DNA from: Bathymodiolus heckerae thiotrophic gill symbiont | Lineage (GTDB): Bacteria > Pseudomonadota > Gammaproteobacteria > PS1 > Pseudothioglobaceae | Direction of reading: 5' to 3' | NCBI RefSeq assembly: GCF_900128515.1 | Contig: NZ_FQTP01000009.1 | Coordinates: 1 to 34,845, forward strand | Length of the DNA stretch: 34,845 nucleotides | Part shown: positions 17,100 to 24,923 of the stretch, piece by piece | How the letters are laid out: every line of letters begins with the position of its first letter | How positions within the stretch are numbered: position 1 is the stretch's first letter | Program-made: the position numbers and the translations under genes | Notes under the pieces: model-generated | What the model was told of the DNA's origin: nothing | Databases searched by the model: none | What the model saw: only the letters and a program-made list of their open reading frames with translations

Positions 17100-17105
17100 T
17101 ATAAT
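17100..17105 (+). promoter_or_regulatory. -10 box of glnK2-amtB2
   Basis: A perfect TATAAT. Transcription would begin near 17112, two bases before the first base-paired position of the ANTAR-type leader. The -35 region (around 17077-17083) is poor, as in many activated promoters. Confidence 0.55.
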
Positions 17106-17113
17106 TATTTTTA

Positions 17114-17156
17114 GTTAGAGCCCAAAGGCGGGATTTGACAACAAACATAGACGTTT
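17114..17156 (+). promoter_or_regulatory. ANTAR-type dual-hexaloop RNA element in the glnK2 leader
   Basis: Hairpin P1: 17114-17123 (GTTAGAGCCC) pairs with 17130-17139 (GGGATTTGAC), ten positions with one G-A mismatch, around loop AAAGGC. Hairpin P2: AAAC (17143-17146) pairs with GTTT (17153-17156) around loop ATAGAC. Both loops are six bases with A1 and G4. The loop and 3' strand of P2 are also the start of the 5' arm of the following terminator (17151 onward), so P2 and terminator exclude each other. This is the arrangement established for ANTAR antitermination (EutV, NasR). Confidence 0.8.
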
Positions 17157-17201
17157 ATTTAAATTCTTTTTCAACTAGGATTTAAATAAACGTTTTTTTT
17201 T
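17151..17201 (+). terminator. ANTAR-controlled intrinsic terminator in the glnK2 leader
   Basis: A perfect 14-bp stem, ACGTTTATTTAAAT (17151-17164) with its complement at 17180-17193, 15-base loop, then nine Ts (17193-17201). It lies about 120 bases upstream of glnK2, so it would stop leader transcription unless hairpin P2 forms. Confidence 0.9.
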
Positions 17202-17221
17202 GCATGCTTCATGAGGGAGTG

Positions 17222-17281
17222 ATGTATAAAGTGGTATTGATGCCAGTTAATTTTATTTGCAATTATGCAAGTGGAAGTTAA
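17222..17281 (+). CDS. Possible 19-residue leader peptide
   Basis: GAGGGAG (17213-17219) lies just before ATG 17222, which opens a frame MYKVVLMPVNFICNYASGS ending at TAA 17279-17281. The frame runs through the 5' arm and loop of the second terminator and stops inside its 3' arm. A translating ribosome would therefore block that terminator. The spacing between GAGGG and ATG is short. The composition (VVLMPV) is not an obvious nitrogen sensor. Speculative. Confidence 0.3.
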   Translation: MYKVVLMPVNFICNYASGS

Positions 17282-17295
17282 CTGGCATTTTTTTT
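17240..17295 (+). terminator. Second intrinsic terminator in the glnK2 leader
   Basis: ATGCCAGTTAA (17240-17250) pairs perfectly with TTAACTGGCAT (17278-17288), followed by eight Ts. The 27-base loop holds an inner hairpin (TTGCA/TGCAA). It lies only 25 bases before the glnK2 start codon, so it too must be bypassed for the operon to be expressed. Confidence 0.85.
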
Positions 17296-17302
17296 GGTTT
17301 AA

Positions 17303-17665
<363 letters not shown>

Positions 17666-17675
17666 GGAGGACGGG

Positions 17676-18887
17676 ATGGAAAATACAATTTTAGAAATGC
17701 AATTTGCACTTGATACATTTTATTTCTTAATGATGGGTGCATTGGTTATGTGGATGGCAGCGGGATTCTCGATGCTTGAAGCAGGTATGGTTCGTAGTAA
17801 AAATACAGCAGAAATTTTAACAAAAAATATCGGATTATTTGCGATTGCTTGTACAACTTACATGGTTTATGGCTATGATGTGATGTATGGTGGCGGTATT
17901 TTATTAGACGGCATTAGTGGTGCGGGCGATAAATACTCAAACGCTTCTGATTTCTTCTTCCAAGTAGTATTTGTAGCAACAGCCATGAGTATTGTTTCGG
18001 GCGCGGTTGCTGAGCGTATGAAGTTATTCTCATTCTTCGCTTTCGCTGTTGTCTTTACCGGCATCATTTATCCAATGGAAGGTGCTTGGACATGGGCTGG
18101 CGAAGCTGTATTTGGTTTGTACACGTTATCTGACTTAGGTTTCTCTGACTTTGCTGGTTCAGGTATTGTGCATATGGCTGGCGCTGCAGCAGCATTAGCA
18201 GGTGTTATTGTATTGGGTGCTCGTAAGGGTAAATACAACAAAGATGGCTCATCAAATGCGATTCCAGGTGCGAATATGCCATTAGCAACATTAGGTACAT
18301 TCATTTTATGGATGGGTTGGTTTGGTTTTAATGGTGGTTCAGTATTAGCAATGGCTAGTAAAGAGAGTGCCAATGCAGTTGCAATGGTATTTTTGAATAC
18401 TAATGCAGCAGCAGCTGGTGGTGTTATAGCGGCGTTAATCCTAGTTAAATTACTATGGGGCAAGGCAGATCTTACAATGGCACTCAATGGCGCATTAGCT
18501 GGTCTTGTTGCTATTACCGCCGGACCTGATACACCAACTGCATTAGAAGCAACTTTAATCGGTGCTGTAGGCGGGTTGTTAGTGGTATTCTCAATTTCGA
18601 CATTAGATAAAGTGTTCAAAATTGATGATCCAGTAGGTGCAATTTCAGTACACGGTGTGGTTGGTTTATGGGGTTTACTAGCAGTACCATTAACTAATTC
18701 AGGCGTATCATTCAGTGGCCAATTGGCTGGCGCAGGTACAATCTTTGTTTGGGTGTTTGGTACATCAATGGTGTTATGGTTAGTGTTGAAAGCTATAATG
18801 GGTGTTAGAATCTCTGAAGAAGAAGAATACACAGGCTCAGATATTGTTGAATGTGGATTAGAGGCTTATCCAGAATTTACAAAATAA
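17676..18887 (+). CDS. amt: Ammonium transporter Amt (second copy, different subfamily)
   Basis: A 403-residue polytopic Amt/Mep/Rh protein that has no cleaved signal peptide, unlike the first copy. The pore histidines are conserved in SDFAGSGIVHMAG and DDPVGAISVHGVVG, and the FGFNGGS segment is present. The C-terminal cytoplasmic tail (GVRISEEEEYTGSDIVECGLEAYPEF) is intact, so regulation by GlnK is likely. The low overall identity to the first Amt suggests different affinity or acquisition rather than recent duplication. The ribosome-binding site is AAGGAGG. Transcription ends at a terminator at 18949. Confidence 0.95.
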   Translation: MENTILEMQFALDTFYFLMMGALVMWMAAGFSMLEAGMVRSKNTAEILTKNIGLFAIACTTYMVYGYDVMYGGGILLDGISGAGDKYSNASDFFFQVVFVATAMSIVSGAVAERMKLFSFFAFAVVFTGIIYPMEGAWTWAGEAVFGLYTLSDLGFSDFAGSGIVHMAGAAAALAGVIVLGARKGKYNKDGSSNAIPGANMPLATLGTFILWMGWFGFNGGSVLAMASKESANAVAMVFLNTNAAAAGGVIAALILVKLLWGKADLTMALNGALAGLVAITAGPDTPTALEATLIGAVGGLLVVFSISTLDKVFKIDDPVGAISVHGVVGLWGLLAVPLTNSGVSFSGQLAGAGTIFVWVFGTSMVLWLVLKAIMGVRISEEEEYTGSDIVECGLEAYPEFTK

Positions 18888-18928
18888 CCTTTCCACCTAT
18901 CAAGGGAGGGCTGTAAAGAATCCTCTCT

Positions 18929-18973
18929 AAAAATTATTAATAATTTTTAACCCCGCCTAGTGAGGGGTTTTTT
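18929..18973 (+). terminator. Palindrome and terminator after amt2
   Basis: A perfect 20-bp AT palindrome (18929-18948) directly precedes an intrinsic terminator: AACCCC (18949-18954) pairs with GGGGTT (18964-18969) across nine bases, with T tract 18968-18973. Confidence 0.85.
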
Positions 18974-19060
18974 GGTATCAAAACCTTAATATTATTATTT
19001 TTATTTATGTAGAATAGTTTTTTAGAAAGACGAGAGTGTTTAATAAAAAAAGGAGAAAGT

Positions 19061-19504
19061 ATGATTGTTCAAGATATTATGACAACCAATGTAAAGACGG
19101 TATCCCCAGATCAGCCAGTTAAGGATATTGCACTAATGATGATTATGGATCATATTAGTGGTGCTCCAGTTGTAGATACAGAGAATAACTTAGTTGGTAT
19201 TATTTCTGAAAAAGATATTTTGCAACACATGTTTCCAGACCTTGGGGAAATCATGAGCGATACACATTTTGATTTTGAAAATATGGAAACAAACTATAAA
19301 GATACCATGAATGCTAAAATTAGTGACATCATGACAGACGGCGTAGATAGTATTGATGTTGATATGCCATGCCTAAAAGCAGCCAGCACTATGTGGCTTA
19401 GAAAATATCGTAGAATTCCAGTAACTAAACAAGGTAAGTTAATTGGCATTATTAGTATTGGTGATGTGCATAGAGCAATTTTTAAATCATGTATGACTTC
19501 ATAG
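19061..19504 (+). CDS. Two-CBS-domain protein
   Basis: A 147-residue cytoplasmic protein made of two CBS motifs (IMTTNVKTVSPDQPVKDIA... and IMTDGVDSIDVDMPCLKAA...), a Bateman module that usually binds adenosine nucleotides. The linker (DLGEIMSDTHFDFENME) is acidic. It has no fused catalytic domain, so it probably regulates another protein. It has its own ribosome-binding site (AAAGGAGAAAG) and an extended -10-like TGTAGAAT about 45 bases upstream. It lies between amt2 and the ANTAR regulator, 17 bases before the latter, which suggests a role in energy or nitrogen signalling. That is inferred from position. Confidence 0.85.
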   Translation: MIVQDIMTTNVKTVSPDQPVKDIALMMIMDHISGAPVVDTENNLVGIISEKDILQHMFPDLGEIMSDTHFDFENMETNYKDTMNAKISDIMTDGVDSIDVDMPCLKAASTMWLRKYRRIPVTKQGKLIGIISIGDVHRAIFKSCMTS

Positions 19505-19521
19505 GTTAAAATTTCACCCTT

Positions 19522-20106
19522 ATGAATATAGCACTTAAAATCATCCTAGTGGATGAAAACTCCGGGCGTTCTGCTATGTTGCGTAGAGCCTTACAAGACA
19601 AAGGCCATGAAGTGATTTGTCGTATGAGTAGTAGCTCTCAATTGCAAGATAGTAATGAAATGACACATGCAGATGTGGTTATTGTTAATGCGGATATTCC
19701 AGATGAAGAGGTTTTTGCAAATCTAACGGATATTAATAAAACCAAACCAAAGCCAATTGTCATGTTTACTGAAGAGTCTAACTCTGAGATGGCTAATTCT
19801 GCTATTAAATCAGGCGTTAATGCCTATATTGTAGATGGCCTTGAAGAGGGTAGGGTGCAGCCAATTATTGATGTTGCCATGGCACGTTTTAGAGAATTTC
19901 AGGCGCTTAAAGATGAATTAGATGCAACACGCAGTCAATTGTCGGAGCGTAAGGCTGTTGAAAAGGCTAAAGGTTTATTAATGAAGCATAAAGGCATTAA
20001 TGAAGATGAGGCTTATCAGTCACTACGTAAGATGGCTATGGATAAAAATAAGCGTATTGTTGATGTGGCTGAAAGCGTCATTAATGCGTTTGAATTGCTA
20101 GGCTAG
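19522..20106 (+). CDS. nasT: NasT-like response regulator with ANTAR RNA-binding domain
   Basis: A 194-residue antiterminator. The N-terminal receiver-like domain (1-125) is followed by a coiled-coil linker and a C-terminal three-helix ANTAR domain (about 135-194: ERKAVEKAKGLLMKHKGINEDEAYQSLRKMAMDKNKRIVDVAE), which binds paired hexaloop hairpins and prevents terminator formation. The match to NasT is strong (PIVMFTEE, AIKSGVNAYIVDG, PIIDVAMARF). The phosphoacceptor Asp position is Asn56 (VIVNADIP), so phosphorylation control is unlikely. NasT proteins are usually held by a NasS nitrate sensor; no nasS is nearby. The two glnK-amtB leaders upstream carry candidate targets. It ends the plus-strand block. 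Confidence 0.93.
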   Translation: MNIALKIILVDENSGRSAMLRRALQDKGHEVICRMSSSSQLQDSNEMTHADVVIVNADIPDEEVFANLTDINKTKPKPIVMFTEESNSEMANSAIKSGVNAYIVDGLEEGRVQPIIDVAMARFREFQALKDELDATRSQLSERKAVEKAKGLLMKHKGINEDEAYQSLRKMAMDKNKRIVDVAESVINAFELLG

Positions 20107-20110
20107 CTTA

Positions 20111-21046
20111 CTAAGATTTTTTATCAGGGTTGTCATCATCTAATTTTTTTAGATAGTTGGCAAATTCGTCATCCATTTTTTGAAACTCTTCGTCGATTTT
20201 ATCCATTTCGGCGTCAAATTCGTCATCATCCCAATCTTCATCGTCATTCTCACTTGAATTTTTTTTCTTGTCTTTGTCTGGGCTATTACTAGGGTCATTA
20301 TCAGGGTTGGTATCATCAGACGACTCTTCTTCCTTGCGTGTAAATAGTGGTGCAAAAATTAATCCTGCTTCAAACAGTAGCCACATCGGGATGGCAATCA
20401 ATGTTTGAGAAATGATATCTGGAGGCGTTAACAGCATGCCTAATACAAAAGCACCGATCACCACATAAGGGCGATTCTTCTTAAGATTTTCAATGGTGGT
20501 AATGCCAAACATAATCAGCAGGATAGTTGCAATAGGTACTTCAAAAGCCACACCAAAGGCAAAGGAAACTTTCAAGACAAAGTCTAAGTAGTATTGAATA
20601 TCAGGAGTGAAATCAACAATACTTGGTCCGACACTGGTTAAGAATCCAAAGATAACTGGAAAGACAATATAGAATGAGAATAGTAAGCCAGCGTAAAATA
20701 AGATAGTCGATGAAACCACTAATGGCACAATCATTTGCCTTTCATGTTTGTACAGTGCTGGCGCTACAAATTTCCAAATTTGATAGAGTAGATATGGCAT
20801 GGCGAGATATACTGCCATAATTAAAGCCATTTTTAGCGGTGTTAAAAATGGTGATATAACGCCAATGGCGATAATGCTACTACCTTGAGGTAAGACATCA
20901 ATAATAGGTGCTGCAATAAAGCCGTAAACTTCATTGGCAAAAGGAAATAGACTAATAAAAATAACTAAAATTGCAATAACAGAGCGCAATAAAATATCGC
21001 GAAGTTCAACTAAATGTTGAACAAAAGTCATTTCTTTAGGGGTCAT
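20111..21046 (-). CDS. tatC: Sec-independent (Tat) translocase subunit TatC with acidic tail
   Basis: TatC is the six-span inner-membrane receptor that recognises twin-arginine signal peptides of folded cofactor proteins. The first 235 or so residues are typical: the N-terminal MTFVQHLVELRDILLRS, the Pro-rich first periplasmic loop, FAFGVAFEVPI, and RPYVVIGAFVLGMLLTPPDIISQ. The protein then extends by about 75 residues of highly acidic and Lys-rich sequence (DDEDWDDDEFDAEMDKIDEEF), which E. coli TatC lacks. It overlaps tatB by four bases. It is the last gene of the his-tat operon. The tail is odd but in frame and predicted cytoplasmic. Confidence 0.95.
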   Translation of the reverse strand: MTPKEMTFVQHLVELRDILLRSVIAILVIFISLFPFANEVYGFIAAPIIDVLPQGSSIIAIGVISPFLTPLKMALIMAVYLAMPYLLYQIWKFVAPALYKHERQMIVPLVVSSTILFYAGLLFSFYIVFPVIFGFLTSVGPSIVDFTPDIQYYLDFVLKVSFAFGVAFEVPIATILLIMFGITTIENLKKNRPYVVIGAFVLGMLLTPPDIISQTLIAIPMWLLFEAGLIFAPLFTRKEEESSDDTNPDNDPSNSPDKDKKKNSSENDDEDWDDDEFDAEMDKIDEEFQKMDDEFANYLKKLDDDNPDKKS

Positions 21047-21330
21047 GTTTTGTCGCTGTTGACATCGTTTTTAATGTCATTGATTGTATCTTTTGTTTCG
21101 TCAAGAATCTCAATGATATTTGAGTCTTTATCCATGGCGCTAAGTTGATCTTTAAATTTTTCAACATCTAGCTCTTCGCTGACATCATCTTGAATTTTTG
21201 CAATAAAGCGCTTGGCCTTTCCTGCGTATCTTCCAGCTGACCTGGCAATACTAGGCATGCGCTCAGGGCCAACGATAATTAGGGCGATAACACCAATTAA
21301 GGCAAACTCCCAAAATCCAACATCAAACAT
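21043..21330 (-). CDS. tatB: Tat translocase subunit TatB
   Basis: A 95-residue single-span protein: N-terminal MFDVGFWEFALIGVIALIIVGPERMP with the Glu in the membrane segment and the FG-like hinge, followed by an amphipathic helix and a short polar tail. TatB binds TatC and receives the substrate before TatA is recruited. It is shorter than E. coli TatB (171) but the conserved part is complete. It lies between tatA (3 bases away) and tatC (4-base overlap). Confidence 0.94.
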   Translation of the reverse strand: MFDVGFWEFALIGVIALIIVGPERMPSIARSAGRYAGKAKRFIAKIQDDVSEELDVEKFKDQLSAMDKDSNIIEILDETKDTINDIKNDVNSDKT

Positions 21331-21333
21331 GGC

Positions 21334-21540
21334 TTATTTTTCTTTTTCTTCGCTAACAACTTTAGTTTCAATGATGTCGTCTTTGTCATCGAGTTTATTA
21401 TTGTCACTGTCTTTCATTGATTTCTTAAATCCTTTAATCGCACTTCCAAGGTCGCCACCAATGTTTTTTAGGCGTTTACCACCAAAAAGTAGTAATACAA
21501 TTACTAAGATAATAATTAGTTCAAAAGGTCCTGGCATCAT
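21334..21540 (-). CDS. tatA: Tat translocase subunit TatA
   Basis: A 68-residue pore-forming subunit. The N-terminus [27 protein letters not shown] has the single span, the FGGKRL hinge and the amphipathic helix ([13 protein letters not shown]) typical of the family, then a short charged tail. A ribosome-binding site (GGAGAG) precedes the start. It is directly downstream of hisE (14-base gap), the common hisI-hisE-tatABC arrangement of gammaproteobacteria. Confidence 0.94.
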   Translation of the reverse strand: MMPGPFELIIILVIVLLLFGGKRLKNIGGDLGSAIKGFKKSMKDSDNNKLDDKDDIIETKVVSEEKEK

Positions 21541-21554
21541 AATTCTCTCCTACG

Positions 21555-21872
21555 TTATTTGTTTCTATTGGCTTTTTCTGTCAGTCCTGACAAGCCAAAG
21601 CGTCTTGATAATTCTTGCTCTATTTTAGCCACTTCTATATCTTTATGTCGAAGTAATACTAATGTGTGAAACCATAAATCTGCAACTTCATAGATAATCT
21701 TACTTTCAACATCATCTTTGACTGCCATAATTACTTCAGCAGACTCTTCACCAATTTTTTTAAGAATTTCATCGGTACCTTTTTTGTATAAAGACGATAC
21801 GTATGAGTTATCTGCACCGACGCTTTTACGTTGCTCTAAGATTGATTCTAATTGTGTAAAAATATTATCCAT
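21555..21872 (-). CDS. hisE: Phosphoribosyl-ATP pyrophosphatase HisE
   Basis: Second step of histidine synthesis, hydrolysing phosphoribosyl-ATP to phosphoribosyl-AMP. The 105-residue all-alpha MazG-like protein has the family's metal site EESAEVIMA...[22 protein letters not shown]. It is a separate protein rather than the HisIE fusion of enterobacteria. It overlaps the end of hisI by 8 bases, so the two enzymes that act in sequence are coupled in translation. Confidence 0.96.
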   Translation of the reverse strand: MDNIFTQLESILEQRKSVGADNSYVSSLYKKGTDEILKKIGEESAEVIMAVKDDVESKIIYEVADLWFHTLVLLRHKDIEVAKIEQELSRRFGLSGLTEKANRNK

Positions 21873-22245
21873 ATATATCCTTTGGGTCTTTAATAACCTT
21901 GGTTGTTGTGACCCAGCTGTTATTGTCTAATTTCTGAAAGAAACAAGAAGCTCGGCCTGTATGACAAGCAATGCCGCCAACTTGTTCAATTTTAAGCAAA
22001 ATAACATCTTGATCACAATCGCTGTATATTTCTTTAATTATTTGGGTATGGCCAGACTCTTCACCCTTAAACCAGAGTTTTTTCCTAGAACGAGAATAGT
22101 ACACAGCCTGTTGTTTTTCAATCGTTAGTGACAATGCCTCTTTGTTCATCCAGGCAAACATTAAAATTTCACTCGTTTTATAATCTTGGGCGATAGCCGG
22201 TATCAATCCTTGATCGTCAAATTTCACTTGTTCCAATACGCTCAT
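21865..22245 (-). CDS. hisI: Phosphoribosyl-AMP cyclohydrolase HisI
   Basis: Third step of histidine synthesis, a zinc-dependent hydrolysis that opens the adenine ring of phosphoribosyl-AMP. Key features are [38 protein letters not shown], the metal-binding [13 protein letters not shown] and the zinc Cys residues in [14 protein letters not shown]. Length 126 is normal. It is the first gene of the minus-strand his-tat unit, divergent from the nuclease at 22300 with a 54-base gap that must hold both promoters. Confidence 0.97.
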   Translation of the reverse strand: MSVLEQVKFDDQGLIPAIAQDYKTSEILMFAWMNKEALSLTIEKQQAVYYSRSRKKLWFKGEESGHTQIIKEIYSDCDQDVILLKIEQVGGIACHTGRASCFFQKLDNNSWVTTTKVIKDPKDIYG

Positions 22246-22299
22246 ATGTTAGGTTACTGATCAGCTAAAATGATTAATTTTACGCCACTAAAAGATTAG

Positions 22300-22776
22300 A
22301 TGAAATTATTTATTTTCAGCTTATTTATCTCATTTAGCGCCTTAGCTAATATAGATAATTTTTCACTCAGTAGTGATCGCTCGCTTTATATAGTTGATGG
22401 TGATAGTATTAGTTTGCAAATGCGGCTTGCTGGTATTGATACTCCCGAGATAAAACAAAATTGTCGACAATATTCAGACCGTATTATTGATTGTGGGCAA
22501 CTCTCAAAGCGTTATTTGAAACGCCTATTAAAAAGTCTACCGGGAAAGCTAAGCATTCAGCCAATCGGCGTTGATCATTATCAGCGTATTTTGGTTCGTG
22601 TTTATAAAGGCGATATTAATGTTGGTAAGTTGATGGTTGAATCTGGAATGGCTTTTTCTTATAAAAATACTTATAAGCAAGCAGAGAAAGATGCCAAAGC
22701 AGAGAAATTAGGTTTCTGGGGTTTTTATACACCACCTATTGAGTCGTATAAGTGGAGAAAAGTTAATCGTAATTAA
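22300..22776 (+). CDS. Secreted thermonuclease-like protein (SNase domain)
   Basis: A 158-residue protein with a signal peptide (MKLFIFSLFISFSALA) and one staphylococcal-nuclease fold. The catalytic residues of the family can be placed: VDGD and MRLAGIDTPE (Arg, Asp, Glu) and DHYQRILVRVY (second Arg). Four Cys residues are present in total, counting none in the signal peptide; the pair at NCRQ...DCGQ could form a disulfide, as expected outside the cytoplasm. The predicted role is periplasmic or extracellular nucleic acid cleavage, perhaps nutrient scavenging. It is transcribed away from hisI. Confidence 0.85.
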   Translation: MKLFIFSLFISFSALANIDNFSLSSDRSLYIVDGDSISLQMRLAGIDTPEIKQNCRQYSDRIIDCGQLSKRYLKRLLKSLPGKLSIQPIGVDHYQRILVRVYKGDINVGKLMVESGMAFSYKNTYKQAEKDAKAEKLGFWGFYTPPIESYKWRKVNRN

Positions 22777-22829
22777 CTTATTTTGGTATTATTACCCATA
22801 GAAATCAACTTATAATTACAACAATAAAA

Positions 22830-23135
22830 ATGGTTACTTGTTACTTAAAATATGTCATTGACCCAAAAAAAGTAAATGAATTTGAGCAGTATGCAAAACT
22901 TTGGATTCCACTAGTAGAGAAATTTGGTGGTCAGCATCATGGTTATTTTCTTCCTTCTGAGGGGTCGAATAATATTGCATTGGCATTGTTTACATTTCCT
23001 GATCTAAAAACTTATGAGGAATATCGGATAGATTCTTTTAAAGATAAAGAATGCCTTTCTGCATTTGAATATGCAAAAGAAACTGATTGTATTGTAAGTT
23101 ATGAGCGTAGCTTCTTCCGCCCTATATTTGAATAA
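22830..23135 (+). CDS. NIPSNAP-family protein
   Basis: A 101-residue single-domain ferredoxin-like alpha/beta barrel protein of the NIPSNAP family: YLKYVIDPKKVNEFEQYAKLWIPLVEKFGG, HGYFLPSEGSNNIALALFTFPDLKTYEEYR, and the terminal YERSFFRPI. The biochemical role of bacterial members is not established. It lies 53 bases after the nuclease and ends just before an imperfect palindromic repeat that separates it from gor on the opposite strand. Confidence 0.85.
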   Translation: MVTCYLKYVIDPKKVNEFEQYAKLWIPLVEKFGGQHHGYFLPSEGSNNIALALFTFPDLKTYEEYRIDSFKDKECLSAFEYAKETDCIVSYERSFFRPIFE

Positions 23136-23153
23136 AAATTAGTTAAGCGAGTA

Positions 23154-23253
23154 TTTTTCTCTAATATAAGGCGCGCGATAGGCCGAACGATGGAATATAG
23201 ATAAAACTATATGACTGAGTAAGGAATTGGCGCAACACAGTATTAGGGAAAAA
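23154..23253. repeat. Imperfect palindromic intergenic repeat
   Basis: A 100-base imperfect inverted repeat between convergent genes. The outer arms TTTTTCTCTAATA (23154-23166) and TATTAGGGAAAAA (23241-23253) pair with one mismatch. GGCGC boxes lie inside both arms. The centre is a hairpin, ATATAG (23195-23200) and CTATAT (23207-23212). It looks like a REP/MITE-like element that may also serve as a two-way terminator. No coding potential is seen. Confidence 0.6.
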
Positions 23254-23261
23254 GACGAAGT

Positions 23262-24593
23262 TTAGCTCATAGTCACTAACTCTTCAGCACTTGATGGATG
23301 TATCGCTATCGTATCATCAAACTGCTTCTTAGTTGCACCCATTTTAATTGCTACTGCAAACCCTTGTAGCATTTCATCGGCACCATGACCCATGATATGA
23401 CAGCCAACAATTTTTTCATCGACACCTTCGCAGACCAGTTTCAAAGCTGTCGTGGTCTTGTGATCCAATAGTGCATCTGCCATTGGTGTAAATTCTGATT
23501 TGTAGATTTTAACCTTATCAAATTTTTCGTTGGCTTGCTCTTCCGTTAGCCCAATTGTACCGATTGGAGGATGTGAAAACACTACTGTGGCAATGTTATT
23601 GTAATCAAGATGACGATCAGTCATACCGTTGTATAGGCGATCAGACAATCTTCTGCCAGCTGCAATAGCCACAGGTGTAAGTGGCGCACGTCCAGTCGCA
23701 TCACCCAAGGCAAAGATATTATCAATATTGGTTACTTGGAATTTGTCCGTAGGAATAAAACCACGTTGATCGCAATCTACGCCAGCATTTTCTAAGCCCA
23801 GGTGTTGCGTCATTGGATTTCTTCCAACTGCCCAGATAATGATGTCAAAGCCAGAAAACTCACCTTTGTTAGTAATAATGGTTTTGTCTTTTGTGACTTT
23901 GTCTATTTGCGTTTGATGGTGAATGATAATACCGTGGTTGGTATAGTCTTTGTCTAGGGCATCTTGAATCATGGGATCAAAACCCCTAAGTAATTTATCC
24001 GCACGACCAAAAAGCTCTACTTTTGATCCTAGTGCATTAAGAACACCAGCAAGCTCAACACCAATATAGCCGCCACCAATAACAGCAACTTTTTTAGGTA
24101 GATCCTCTAATTCAAAAAAACCATCAGAAGTAATGCCGTGTTCAGCACCTTCAATATGCGGAATAGCAGGCTCTCCACCTGGTGATAGAACAATATGATC
24201 AGCCGTGTATTCAATGCCGTTAACATTAATAGTGTTTTTATCAACCATTTTTCCAAAGCCATGAATATAATCAATGCCTAAATCTTCTAAGTAGCCATCG
24301 TACCAATTGGTAATACCTTTAATATAGTTATTTCGACCTTCTTTGAGTTTTTTCCAAGAGAAACTCTTCATGTCTATATCGAAGCCAAAGCCTTTAGCAC
24401 TGTTGATTTGAGTGGCAGTATTAGCCGCAAACCACATGACTTTTTTAGGTACACAGCCAACATTAACACAAGTGCCGCCAATGGTTTTAACTTCAATAAC
24501 TGCGCATTTTTTGCCATATTCTGACGCTCTTTCTACAGCTGATAATCCACCTGAGCCAGCGCCAATTGCAATCATGTCATAATGTGTTTTCAT
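23262..24593 (-). CDS. gor: Glutathione reductase
   Basis: An NADPH-dependent flavoenzyme that regenerates reduced glutathione. The 443-residue protein has the FAD-binding GAGSGG (11-16), the redox-active disulfide [13 protein letters not shown] (Cys42, Cys47), a second nucleotide-binding GGGYIGVE, the GDATG FAD segment, and the C-terminal catalytic base in [11 protein letters not shown]. Length is normal. A ribosome-binding site (AAAGGA) precedes the ATG. It lies in a block with a peroxiredoxin-glutaredoxin fusion that consumes glutathione and an OxyR-like regulator, so the group forms a peroxide defence unit. Confidence 0.95.
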   Translation of the reverse strand: MKTHYDMIAIGAGSGGLSAVERASEYGKKCAVIEVKTIGGTCVNVGCVPKKVMWFAANTATQINSAKGFGFDIDMKSFSWKKLKEGRNNYIKGITNWYDGYLEDLGIDYIHGFGKMVDKNTINVNGIEYTADHIVLSPGGEPAIPHIEGAEHGITSDGFFELEDLPKKVAVIGGGYIGVELAGVLNALGSKVELFGRADKLLRGFDPMIQDALDKDYTNHGIIIHHQTQIDKVTKDKTIITNKGEFSGFDIIIWAVGRNPMTQHLGLENAGVDCDQRGFIPTDKFQVTNIDNIFALGDATGRAPLTPVAIAAGRRLSDRLYNGMTDRHLDYNNIATVVFSHPPIGTIGLTEEQANEKFDKVKIYKSEFTPMADALLDHKTTTALKLVCEGVDEKIVGCHIMGHGADEMLQGFAVAIKMGATKKQFDDTIAIHPSSAEELVTMS

Positions 24594-24635
24594 AAAAATC
24601 CTTTAAAGTATGGGTCAATTTTTTTTGTTATTTAA

Positions 24636-24921
24636 TCAATGTGCAATAGCTTTTTTGGTGAACAAATAGTCTTTCAGCTCTTTACTAAAGACAACATCTT
24701 TTCGCCTAATCCATTCGAGAACCATTGCTGCATGTTCTTTTTCTTCATCACGATTATGCGCCAAAATCGCTGATAATTCGTCATCATTGACATGCGTCAA
24801 TGCGTTGATTATACCAATCAATTGCCTCTAACTCTTCCATCAACGAAACAATAGCCTTGTGCATATCTTTAGTTTCTTGGGTTAAATTTTCTTCTGCTTC
24901 ATGATAGCCTTCATTTGCCAT
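24636..24921 (-). pseudogene. EncFtn-type (encapsulated) ferritin-like gene with a +1 frameshift
   Basis: Starting from ATG 24921 the frame reads MANEGYHEAEENLTQETKD, then IVSLMEELEAIDWYNQRIDACQ and hits TGA. One base later in frame the sequence resumes as DDELSAILAHNRDEEKEHAAM, then WIRRKD and KDYLFTKKAIAH. Together they make a complete EncFtn-like protein of 94 residues, including ferroxidase Glu and the E..H pair (EEKEH). The total length (286 bases) is one base too long, so a single inserted T near 24783-24790 breaks it. The high conservation on both sides means the lesion is recent or a sequencing error. No encapsulation tail is present after the helices and no encapsulin gene is nearby. 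Confidence 0.85.
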
Positions 24922-24923
24922 AA

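Noticed and set aside
17201-17222. CATGAG hairpin before the leader frame as a third ANTAR site
   Set aside because: The best loop is five bases, or six with A at position 4, so it lacks the A1/G4 pattern.
17259-17272. The TTGC-AATTAT-GCAA hairpin as an additional ANTAR site
   Set aside because: The hexaloop would be AATTAT with T at position 4, not G, and it more naturally forms a 5-bp stem with a four-base loop.
18068-18832. A 254-codon open frame on the minus strand
   Set aside because: It lies fully inside amt2, whose protein motifs and codon use are clear; the antisense frame is compositional (Pro/Thr/Asn-rich) with no recognisable domain.
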